A DNA stretch of 64,000 bases from positions 2,817,501 to 2,881,500 of the forward strand of contig NZ_CP076413.1 in assembly GCF_021173085.1 (NCBI RefSeq), written 5' to 3'. The DNA is from Ralstonia wenshanensis (GTDB taxonomy: Bacteria > Pseudomonadota > Gammaproteobacteria > Burkholderiales > Burkholderiaceae). The notes under the pieces were generated by a model. That model worked only from the letters and a program-made list of their open reading frames with translations. It was not told the origin of the DNA and ran no database searches. Of the stretch, positions 57,326-64,000 are shown piece after piece (the first letter of the stretch is position 1; the number at the start of each line of letters is the position of its first letter). The position numbers were made by a program, and so were the translations under genes.

Positions 57326-58069
57326 TTACTTGATGTCCTTCCAATAGGCTGCATTCAGGCGCCAGGCCAGCACGAAGAACACGCCAATGAACAACAACAC
57401 CCACACACCGAGACGCTTGCGCAGGTTGCCAGCGGGCTCAGCCATCCAGTCCAAATAACTGACCAGATCGGCGACTGCCTGGTCATATTCGACCTTGTTC
57501 ATCTTGCCCGGGACCGTCACTTCAAGGCCGACGAGCTTCTTCTCGGCCTCGCCGTGCTCAGACTTCACTTCGGCGTACTTGGGCACTTGCTGGCCTTGCA
57601 GCTCCCACAGCACATGCGGCATGCCGACCTTGTCGAAGACCAGGTTGTTCCAGCCGGTCGGACGCGTGTCGTCACGGTAGAACGTACGAAGGTAGGTGTA
57701 GAGCCAGTCGCTGCCGCGCGCGCGGGCAATGACAGACAGGTCCGGCGGTACGGCACCAAACCACTTCTTCGCGTCCTCACGGTCCATGGCGATGTGCATG
57801 GTGTCGCCAACCTTGTCTGACGAGAACAGCAGGTTTTGCTTGATCTGCTCCTCGCTCAAACCGATGTCGCGCAGGCGGTTGTAGCGCATGGCGCTGGCGC
57901 CGTGGCAGTTCAGGCAGTAGTTGACGAACAGCTTGGCGCCGCGCTGCAGCGCAGACGTGTCGCTGGACTGGTTGGGCGCCGGATCGAGCGGCACGCCGCC
58001 CTCATTGGCCATCACGGGCGCGGCAAACACGAGACCGGCCAAGGCGAAAATCGCAAGCAGCTTTTTCAT
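57326..58069 (-). CDS. petC: Cytochrome c1
   Basis: A 247-residue subunit of the cytochrome bc1 complex. A signal peptide (cleavage after VMA) precedes the haem-binding motif CLNCH (residues 52-56); the axial Met is likely in GMPHVLWELQG. A C-terminal anchor (LGVWVLLFIGVFFVLAWRL) holds it in the membrane. ATG 58069 follows AAGGA; an ATG five codons upstream also has a ribosome site. The last gene of petABC. Confidence 0.95.
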   Translation of the reverse strand: MKKLLAIFALAGLVFAAPVMANEGGVPLDPAPNQSSDTSALQRGAKLFVNYCLNCHGASAMRYNRLRDIGLSEEQIKQNLLFSSDKVGDTMHIAMDREDAKKWFGAVPPDLSVIARARGSDWLYTYLRTFYRDDTRPTGWNNLVFDKVGMPHVLWELQGQQVPKYAEVKSEHGEAEKKLVGLEVTVPGKMNKVEYDQAVADLVSYLDWMAEPAGNLRKRLGVWVLLFIGVFFVLAWRLNAAYWKDIK

Positions 58070-58106
58070 TCTTGTGTCCTTCATGGGTCCTTGTGCGCGG
58101 GCTCTA

Positions 58107-59507
58107 TCAGTGCGGCGTGAACGTGACGCGCTCAGGCACTGGCTTGAACGTCCCGATCTGGCTCCAGATCGGCATCGCGAGGAAGAACGCGAAGTACAGA
58201 ATGGTGCCGATCTGCGAGATGATCGAACCGACCGGGCTCGGCGGCTGGATACCCAGATAGCCCAGCACCGCAAAGGCAATCACGAAGACAATCAGCAGCG
58301 TCTTGTGGAAGCCCGGGCGATAGCGGATCGACTTGACCGGCGACTGGTCCAGCCACGGCAGGAAGAAGAAGATCACCACCGAGCCGCCCATCACCACCAC
58401 ACCCCAGAACTTCGCGTCGATGAAGGCGAAGCCCAGCGCCAGGATCACGGCCACAGCCACCGCGACACCCTTGACCTTCATGCTCTTGGAGCGCACGAAC
58501 AGCAGCCCCAGCATGATCGCGATGAAGCCCCACAGCCACGGCAGGAAGTCCGACGTGGTCGCGCGCAGCATCGAATAGAACGGCGTGAAGTACCAGACCG
58601 GTGCAATGTGCGGCGGTGTCTTCAGCGAGTCTGCCGGGATGAAGTTGTTGGCTTCCAGGAAGTAGCCGCCCATTTCCGGCGCGAAGAACACGATCGCGCT
58701 GAAGATGAACAGGAAGACCGCGACGCCGACAACGTCGTGCACCGAGTAATACGGGTGGAACGGAATGCCGTCGAGCGGAATGCCGCGCTCGTCCTTCTTG
58801 GCCTTGATCTCGACGCCGTCCGGGTTGTTCGAGCCCACTTCGTGCAGCGCGATGATATGCGCCACCACCAGGCCCAGCAGCACCAGCGGCACCGCGATAA
58901 CGTGGAATGAGAAGAAGCGGTTCAGCGTCGCGTCAGACACCACGTAGTCACCGCGAATCCAGAGAGACAGGTCCGGGCCGATCAGCGGGATGGCGGAGAA
59001 CAGGTTCACAATGACCTGCGCGCCCCAGTACGACATCTGGCCCCATGGGAGCAGATAGCCCATGAAGGCTTCGGCCATCAGGCACAGGAAGATCAGGCAG
59101 CCGAAGATCCAGACCAGCTCGCGCGGCTTACGGTACGAGCCGTACAGCATGCCGCGGAACATGTGCATATACACGACGATGAAGAACGCCGAAGCGCCGG
59201 TCGAGTGCATATAGCGCACCAGCCAGCCCCACGGCACCTCGCGCATGATGAACTCCACGCTCGCATAGGCGACGGGGATGCCGGCGGCGTTGAGCGTACC
59301 GTCCGGCTTGTAGTTCATCACCAGGAAGATGCCGGTGACGATCTGGATCACCAGCACCAGCAGCGCCAGCGATCCGAAGAAATACCAGAAGTTAAAATTC
59401 TTCGGCGCGTAGTACTCCGACAGATGCGCCTTCCACAGCTCCGATGCCGGGAAGCGTGCATCGATCCAGCCCAGCAGCCCGGTTGTCTCCACCTTCTTCT
59501 CGGCCAT
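58107..59507 (-). CDS. petB: Cytochrome b of the bc1 complex
   Basis: A 466-residue membrane protein with nine or more helices. Haem ligands are visible in RYMHSTGASAFF/VYMHMFRG and FFSFHVIAVP/VVAHIIALHE, and the quinol-oxidation motif PEWY-type region reads APVWYFTPFYSMLR, a small departure from the common PEWYF. ATG 59507 with GAGAGG upstream is taken rather than a TTG two codons before. It sits between petA and petC. Confidence 0.95.
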   Translation of the reverse strand: MAEKKVETTGLLGWIDARFPASELWKAHLSEYYAPKNFNFWYFFGSLALLVLVIQIVTGIFLVMNYKPDGTLNAAGIPVAYASVEFIMREVPWGWLVRYMHSTGASAFFIVVYMHMFRGMLYGSYRKPRELVWIFGCLIFLCLMAEAFMGYLLPWGQMSYWGAQVIVNLFSAIPLIGPDLSLWIRGDYVVSDATLNRFFSFHVIAVPLVLLGLVVAHIIALHEVGSNNPDGVEIKAKKDERGIPLDGIPFHPYYSVHDVVGVAVFLFIFSAIVFFAPEMGGYFLEANNFIPADSLKTPPHIAPVWYFTPFYSMLRATTSDFLPWLWGFIAIMLGLLFVRSKSMKVKGVAVAVAVILALGFAFIDAKFWGVVVMGGSVVIFFFLPWLDQSPVKSIRYRPGFHKTLLIVFVIAFAVLGYLGIQPPSPVGSIISQIGTILYFAFFLAMPIWSQIGTFKPVPERVTFTPH

Positions 59508-59509
59508 GA

Positions 59510-60118
59510 TCAAGCCTCTCCTTTCTCGTCTTTACCGATCACCAGTTTCGTGTCGGACAGGAACATGTACGGCGGAACGTCGAGGTTTTGCGGCGCGGGC
59601 TTGTTCTTGAACACGCGGCCAGCCAGGTCGAACGTGGAGCCGTGGCACGGGCAGACGAAGCCGGGGTCTCCGGCGAGCTGCACGTTGGCACCCGCGGGAA
59701 ACGGACCAGACGGGGAGCAGCCAAGATGGGAGCAGATGCCGACCACGACCAGGAGGTCTTTATGCTCGGCACGGGAGCGGGTTTCGTTCTTGCAGTAGTC
59801 CGGCGTCTTCATGGTGAAGGGCACGTCGGACTTGGGGTCGGCGACTTCGTTATCGGTCTTCTTGAGCGATTCCAGCATGTCGGGCGTGCGTTTGAGCAGC
59901 CAGACCGGCTTGCCGCGCCATTCCACCACCTTCATCTGGCCGGGGGCCAGGTCACTCACGTCGGCCTCTACGGGCGCGCCCGCTGCACGGGCTTTTTCAG
60001 ATGGTGCGAATGTGCAAACGAAAGGGGCCGCAACTGCAACCCCTCCCACACCACCAGCCACGGACGTCGCAATCAATAGATTACGGCGACCTTTGTCCAC
60101 GTTTTGCTGGTCACTCAT
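59510..60118 (-). CDS. petA: Ubiquinol-cytochrome c reductase iron-sulfur (Rieske) subunit
   Basis: A 202-residue subunit with a Tat-type start (DKGRRNLLIATSVAGGVGG) that also anchors it, and a Rieske [2Fe-2S] domain whose ligands lie in CSHLGC and CPCHGS. It carries electrons from quinol to cytochrome c1. It is the first gene of petABC; petB starts two bases after its stop. Confidence 0.97.
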   Translation of the reverse strand: MSDQQNVDKGRRNLLIATSVAGGVGGVAVAAPFVCTFAPSEKARAAGAPVEADVSDLAPGQMKVVEWRGKPVWLLKRTPDMLESLKKTDNEVADPKSDVPFTMKTPDYCKNETRSRAEHKDLLVVVGICSHLGCSPSGPFPAGANVQLAGDPGFVCPCHGSTFDLAGRVFKNKPAPQNLDVPPYMFLSDTKLVIGKDEKGEA

Positions 60119-60363
60119 TCAAGACCCCAGGATGAGAAATCAAGATAGATTCGCGTCAACCAAAAATTATACCCGAGCGTACCGAGCGAACGATAGCGGT
60201 CGCCGGGCGCAGCGGTTACGGATATAGTGAACACGCCGATCGCCCGCCAGCCCAATGCTGACAAGGCTTTGGCATGGCTCTTGCAGCCTCGCTTTCAACA
60301 ATTCAGGTCAACCGTTCGTTAGCTTGACCGTTTGTCTCGAATCAAACAATCCGGAGAAAACCG

Positions 60364-60792
60364 ATGGCACTGATGCAAGACTTCAAGAAATTCGCGATGC
60401 GCGGCAACGTGATCGACCTGGCAGTGGGTGTGATCATCGGTGCGGCGTTCGGCAAAATCGTGGATTCACTCGTCAATGATCTGATCATGCCGTTGATCGG
60501 CCGTATCGTTGGCAAGCTCGATTTCTCGAACCTGTTCATCCAGTTGGCAGAGGCGCCGGCGGGAGTGCCGCACACCCTTGTCGATCTGAAGAAGGCAGGC
60601 GTGCCGGTCTTCGCCTACGGCAACTTCATCACCGTGGCGGTCAACTTTCTGATTCTGGCGTTCATCGTCTTTCTGATGGTGCGCGCCATCACGCGCGTAA
60701 TCGACGCCAACCCGCCGGCTGCGCCCGCCGAAACGCCCGAAAACATCCTCCTGCTGCGCGAGATTCGCGACAGCCTGAAGAACAAGCCGTAA
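60364..60792 (+). CDS. mscL: Large-conductance mechanosensitive channel
   Basis: A 142-residue pentameric channel that opens under membrane tension to release solutes during hypo-osmotic shock. The N-terminal [31 protein letters not shown] and the second helix [19 protein letters not shown], in parts, are standard; the cytoplasmic tail ends [21 protein letters not shown] precedes the ATG. It fits well with the glucan genes mdoGH in osmoprotection. Confidence 0.97.
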   Translation: MALMQDFKKFAMRGNVIDLAVGVIIGAAFGKIVDSLVNDLIMPLIGRIVGKLDFSNLFIQLAEAPAGVPHTLVDLKKAGVPVFAYGNFITVAVNFLILAFIVFLMVRAITRVIDANPPAAPAETPENILLLREIRDSLKNKP

Positions 60793-60804
60793 TCGGAAGT
60801 CGAA

Positions 60805-61551
60805 TCACACCGGATTCGGGATATCGATGAAGGTGTGGCCCACGCCAAAGCGCTCGGCCAGATGATTGCCGAGCGCTTGAACGCCACCGCGCTCGGTAGC
60901 GTGGTGCCCCGCACCGATATAGGCAACCCCCGATTCGCGCGCGAGATGCGTGGTCTGCTCCGACGCTTCACCGCTTAAATACACGTCCACACCGACAGCC
61001 ACGGCAGCATCAAACCAGCCTTGGGCACCGCCCGTGCACCAACCCACTGTGCGCACCGGGCGATCCTCCTCGCCGATCACCAGCGGCGCCCGGTTCAGCT
61101 TCGCCGACACCGTCTGCGCGAAAGCGCCCAGCGTTGTCGTTGCGGCAAGCGTACCCACCCAGCCAAGTTCATCGTCGCCAAACCGGCCCTGGGGCGACAT
61201 GCCCAGCAACGCACCCAACTGCGCGTTATTGCCCAGCTCAGGATGCGCATCGAGCGGCAGGTGATATGCAAACAGGTTGAGATCGTGCGCCAGAAGTTGC
61301 TTCAGGCGCGCGTGCTTCTGGCCCACAACACGGCCGTCCTCCCCCTTCCAGAAGTAACCGTGATGCACGAGGATGGCATCGGCGCCCACATCGATGGCAG
61401 CCTCGATCAGCGCAAGGCTGGCGGTCACCCCCGTCACGATATGGGTAACGGTGTCGCGCCCTTGCACCTGCAGACCGTTGGGGCAATAGTCCCGAAAACG
61501 GGCCGCCTGCAACAGGTCGTTCAAGTACAATTCAAGTTCTTTTCGATCCAT
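60805..61551 (-). CDS. NIF3-like dinuclear metal-center protein (YbgI family)
   Basis: A 248-residue protein of the NIF3/YbgI hexameric ring family. The metal-binding motifs [25 protein letters not shown] and [16 protein letters not shown] carry the His, Asp and Glu ligands. [11 protein letters not shown] is the typical N-terminal marker. The role is unsettled (GTP cyclohydrolase-like or metallochaperone proposals exist). It is convergent with mscL, and its start is only 19 bases from that of degS. Confidence 0.92.
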   Translation of the reverse strand: MDRKELELYLNDLLQAARFRDYCPNGLQVQGRDTVTHIVTGVTASLALIEAAIDVGADAILVHHGYFWKGEDGRVVGQKHARLKQLLAHDLNLFAYHLPLDAHPELGNNAQLGALLGMSPQGRFGDDELGWVGTLAATTTLGAFAQTVSAKLNRAPLVIGEEDRPVRTVGWCTGGAQGWFDAAVAVGVDVYLSGEASEQTTHLARESGVAYIGAGHHATERGGVQALGNHLAERFGVGHTFIDIPNPV

Positions 61552-61570
61552 TTGGACTCAATTTCGCTCT

Positions 61571-62785
61571 ATGTTGCGCCGCTTTTGGCTGTTTTTCGCG
61601 CAAGCCGTCACGGTCGTCCTGGCCGTCTGGTTTGTGATCGCCACGCTCAAGCCTGATTGGCTGCAGCGCGGCAAGGTCGCAGTGCAATCCGGCTCGCCCA
61701 TCGTCGCGCTGAAGGAAGTCGCGCCGATCGGCCACGGCGGCACCTCCAGCAACTCCTACGCGGAAGCCGCCAAGGTGGCGATGCCGGCGGTGGTCAACAT
61801 CTTCAGCAGCAAGAATGCGCCAAAGCGTGGCAACAACCCGCAAGCCAGCGCTGATCCGTGGTTCCGGTTCTTCTTCGGCGACCGCGCTCCTGAGCAGCGC
61901 CAAGAACCCACGGCCAGCCTCGGCTCAGGCGTGATCGTCAGTTCGGAAGGCTACATTCTAACGAACCACCACGTGGTGGACGGCGCCGACGAGATCGAAG
62001 TCGCCCTGACCGACGGCCGCAAGGCCAACGCCAAAGTGGTCGGCTCCGATCCGGAAACCGACTTGGCCGTCCTCAAGATCAATCTGCCCAATCTGCCCGC
62101 GATCACCCTGGGCCGACTGGAGAATGTGCGCGTTGGCGATGTGGTGCTCGCCATCGGCAATCCGTTCGGCGTGGGCCAGACGGTGACGATGGGGATCGTG
62201 TCCGCCCTGGGTCGCAGCCATCTGGGCATCAACACCTTCGAAAACTTCATCCAGACCGACGCCGCGATCAACCCCGGCAATTCGGGTGGCGCGCTGGTCG
62301 ATGCCGACGGCAACCTCCTCGGGATCAACACGGCGATCTACTCGCGCTCGGGCGGCTCGCTTGGCATCGGCTTTGCGATTCCGGTGTCGCTGGCCAAGCA
62401 GGTGATGGAATCGATCATCTCGACCGGCAGCGTGGTGCGCGGCTGGATCGGTGTAGAGCCGCAGGATGTGACGCCGGAGATCGCCGAGTCGTTTGGCTTG
62501 TCGCGCAAGGATGGCGCGCTGATTGCCGCCGTGGTTCAAGGCGGCCCCGCAGACAAGGCGGGCCTGCGCCCGGGAGACATTCTCACCAGCGTCAACGGTG
62601 AGCCGATCCTGGATACGACGGCGCTGCTCAACAGCATCGCTCAGTTGCAACCCGGCGCGGAAGCTAAGGTGACGGTTTCACGCAAAGGCAAGGCAGTAGA
62701 ACTGACCATCGTTGTCGGTAAGCGTCCCCCGCCGACGCGTCGCAACGTACCGATGCCTTCGCAGGACGACGAAGAACCACAGTAA
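61571..62785 (+). CDS. degS: DegS/HtrA-type serine endoprotease
   Basis: A 404-residue periplasmic protease anchored by an N-terminal helix (FWLFFAQAVTVVLAVWFVIA). The trypsin-like domain shows the catalytic His in ILTNHHVVDGAD, Asp in ETDLAVLKI and Ser in NPGNSGGALVD. One PDZ domain follows (GGPADKAGLRPGDILTSVNG). A single PDZ and a membrane anchor point to DegS, which starts the sigma-E cascade, but RseA and RpoE are not here. There is no clear ribosome site. Confidence 0.92.
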   Translation: MLRRFWLFFAQAVTVVLAVWFVIATLKPDWLQRGKVAVQSGSPIVALKEVAPIGHGGTSSNSYAEAAKVAMPAVVNIFSSKNAPKRGNNPQASADPWFRFFFGDRAPEQRQEPTASLGSGVIVSSEGYILTNHHVVDGADEIEVALTDGRKANAKVVGSDPETDLAVLKINLPNLPAITLGRLENVRVGDVVLAIGNPFGVGQTVTMGIVSALGRSHLGINTFENFIQTDAAINPGNSGGALVDADGNLLGINTAIYSRSGGSLGIGFAIPVSLAKQVMESIISTGSVVRGWIGVEPQDVTPEIAESFGLSRKDGALIAAVVQGGPADKAGLRPGDILTSVNGEPILDTTALLNSIAQLQPGAEAKVTVSRKGKAVELTIVVGKRPPPTRRNVPMPSQDDEEPQ

Positions 62786-62807
62786 GCAGCAGATTTCGTA
62801 ATACACG

Positions 62808-62837
62808 AACGGCGGCCATATGTGCCGCCGTTTTTTA
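62808..62837 (+). terminator. Terminator of degS
   Basis: ACGGCGG pairs with CCGCCGT around a nine-base loop and is followed by T6, 22 bases past the stop. Confidence 0.92.
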
Positions 62838-63131
62838 TGCACGCACGCTTGACCATCAAGCCAGCATGCTGAGGGGGCGAGCCACCTTGACGCGGGCGCG
62901 CTCGCTCAACAAGCGATCAGACCAATAGCTGCGCGACATTGCTGCGAACTGCCTTCGTCACGCTCCGCTGGGGCGGCGTCGTCTCACCCGAGCGGGCGCC
63001 GCCGTAAGACGGCAAGCGAGACGGCCTACCTCCCCTCGCCTCCGCTAGCGTCATCAGCCAAAGCTTGCACACCAGCCGAGCCATCCCTCGGCAGAGTTTC
63101 AAGCATGGAGGCGCGCTACGGATCGTTCGCA
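62838..63131. other. Intergenic region, no gene recognised
   Basis: The stretch between the degS and porin terminators holds no convincing gene. A perfect stem GGCGGCG/CGCCGCC (62972-62978 with 62997-63003) is present. A 71-codon frame on the minus strand has no ribosome site and low-complexity content, so it is not called. Confidence 0.5.
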
Positions 63132-63168
63132 CAAAGAAAAACGCCGACTCCTTTCGGAATCGGCGTTT
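63132..63168 (-). terminator. Terminator of the porin gene
   Basis: On the minus strand AAACGCCGATTCC pairs with GGAGTCGGCGTTT (one mismatch) across GAAA and is followed by TTCTTTG. It starts 38 bases past the porin stop. Confidence 0.92.
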
Positions 63169-63206
63169 AACCGTTTAATTCGATGCGCCCTTACGAGCGC
63201 GTCAAA

Positions 63207-64000
63207 TTAGAACTTGTGACGCACGCCAACCGTAGCGCCGAACTGGTTGTTGCTGTTGTTCGGGCCCGAGAACACTTGGTTGCCGCCCGTCAGGGTCGTA
63301 CCAGCGTAGCTGGCGTCGTTCAGGCCCATCACGCCCAGACCCGAGCCGCCGCTGTTCTTAGCATAGGCCACGTTGAAGTAGGCGTCGGTGCGCTTCGACA
63401 GAGCGTAGTCGGTGCCGACCACGAACAGCCACGGGTTGCCCGTACCGCTGTTCTTGAACTGTTGGTAGTAAGCCGTACCCGTCAGCGACAGAGCCGGAGT
63501 AGCTTGGTAACCCAGGCCAGCCCAGTACAGGTTCGAACGCAGGTTGCCGTTGCCAGCAACAGTTGCGTAGTTAGCCTTGTACCAACGGTAGCCAGCGTAC
63601 AGCTTGGCCGGGCCGAAAGCGTACGTGCCAGCGATCGTGGCGCGTTGTTCGCGGTTGTCGCTACCAACGGTCGTCGAGTTGGTCTGGTCGTACACTGCGC
63701 CGATGCCCAGCGGGCCGCCAGCGTAGTTAGCACCCAGGCTCCACTCGCGGCCGGTCTTGTTGCTGCCAGCCACTTCGTTGCCGTTGTAGTTGAACGAGTA
63801 CAGACCGGAGACGCTCAGGCCACCGAACGTGCCAACGTACTTGACGGCGTTGTCAGCACGGCCAGCGAAGAACTGGTCTTGCGAGGCCAGCGAGTAACGC
63901 GTGGCGATTGCCATCGGGTCATACATCAGCGAGAAGTCGTACAGCAGGTTTTGCTGACGACCCAGGGTCAGCTGACCCCACTGGCCTTGCAGACCGACGT
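63207..64000 (-). CDS. Gram-negative porin, C-terminal part (truncated by window edge)
   Basis: About 264 residues of an outer-membrane general porin of the betaproteobacterial OmpC/Omp32-like type. The frame is open to the window end, so the signal peptide and first strands lie outside. Alternating beta-strand pattern, GLQGQWGQLTLGRQQNLLYD near the edge in part, Tyr-rich strands (LYAGYRWYKANY) and the ending FGATVGVRHKF with terminal Phe are typical. It probably carries bulk diffusion of small anionic solutes. Confidence 0.94.
   Translation of the reverse strand, partial: VGLQGQWGQLTLGRQQNLLYDFSLMYDPMAIATRYSLASQDQFFAGRADNAVKYVGTFGGLSVSGLYSFNYNGNEVAGSNKTGREWSLGANYAGGPLGIGAVYDQTNSTTVGSDNREQRATIAGTYAFGPAKLYAGYRWYKANYATVAGNGNLRSNLYWAGLGYQATPALSLTGTAYYQQFKNSGTGNPWLFVVGTDYALSKRTDAYFNVAYAKNSGGSGLGVMGLNDASYAGTTLTGGNQVFSGPNNSNNQFGATVGVRHKF

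Noticed and set aside
62917-63132. 71-codon minus-strand frame between degS and the porin
   Set aside because: No ribosome site, low complexity, and it runs into the porin terminator.

Overview
The window is about 64 kb of GC-rich chromosome from a betaproteobacterium of the family Burkholderiaceae, most likely Ralstonia or a close relative. The partial 16S gene, the gene order rpe-gph-trpE-trpG-trpD-trpC, the hemA-prfA-prmC-grxD-ubiX run, the mdoG-mdoH pair and the cyo and pet respiratory operons all fit that group. I could not run a search, so the species is not fixed. There is no transposase, integrase, phage gene or CRISPR array. It reads as core chromosome with a few lineage-specific insertions.

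Layout: 1-1000 holds the 5' half of a 16S gene on the minus strand with its leader and P1 promoter. 1310-4938 is a phenylacetate-catabolism group (ech, paaG, paaI, paaK). 4945-8362 has mltA, apaG, rpe and gph. 8369-13170 is the tryptophan operon, headed by a 28-codon leader peptide with three Trp codons and interrupted by a secreted LprI-like gene. 13181-15003 has a CYTH phosphatase, ung and a 21-bp tandem repeat. 15004-22344 has a FUSC-family membrane protein, an M61 peptidase, acuI, dsbC and a UbiH-type hydroxylase, all on the minus strand. 22711-23944 is a three-gene envelope cluster ending in a lytic transglycosylase. 27138-31925 is a signalling cluster: a bacteriophytochrome-like kinase that lacks the usual chromophore contacts, an Rcp1-like receiver and a hybrid kinase.

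32423-37496 is hemA, prfA, a LEA-like lipoprotein, prmC, grxD and ubiX. 38856-43009 is mdoG-mdoH for osmoregulated periplasmic glucans. 43201-44402 has three small genes. 44520-50325 has ettA and the cyoABCD quinol oxidase operon. 50958-54749 is the most unusual locus: an OprB-type porin, a 68-codon gene and an NRAMP-related transporter with altered metal-site motifs, on one strand, with two related very short leader ORFs (MDS...), one before the porin and one right after its stop codon. 55889-59507 plus petA has tRNA-Thr, sspB-sspA and the cytochrome bc1 operon. 60364-64000 has mscL, a NIF3 protein, a DegS/HtrA protease and the 3' part of a porin gene.

Much of the window is housekeeping: aerobic respiration (pet, cyo), translation (16S, prfA, prmC, ychF, ettA), envelope maintenance (mltA, dsbC, degS, mdoGH, mscL) and tryptophan synthesis. 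The parts most worth follow-up are the leader ORFs of the porin/NRAMP locus, the trp leader, the degenerate phytochrome cluster, a two-copy palindromic intergenic repeat and the 21-bp minisatellite.
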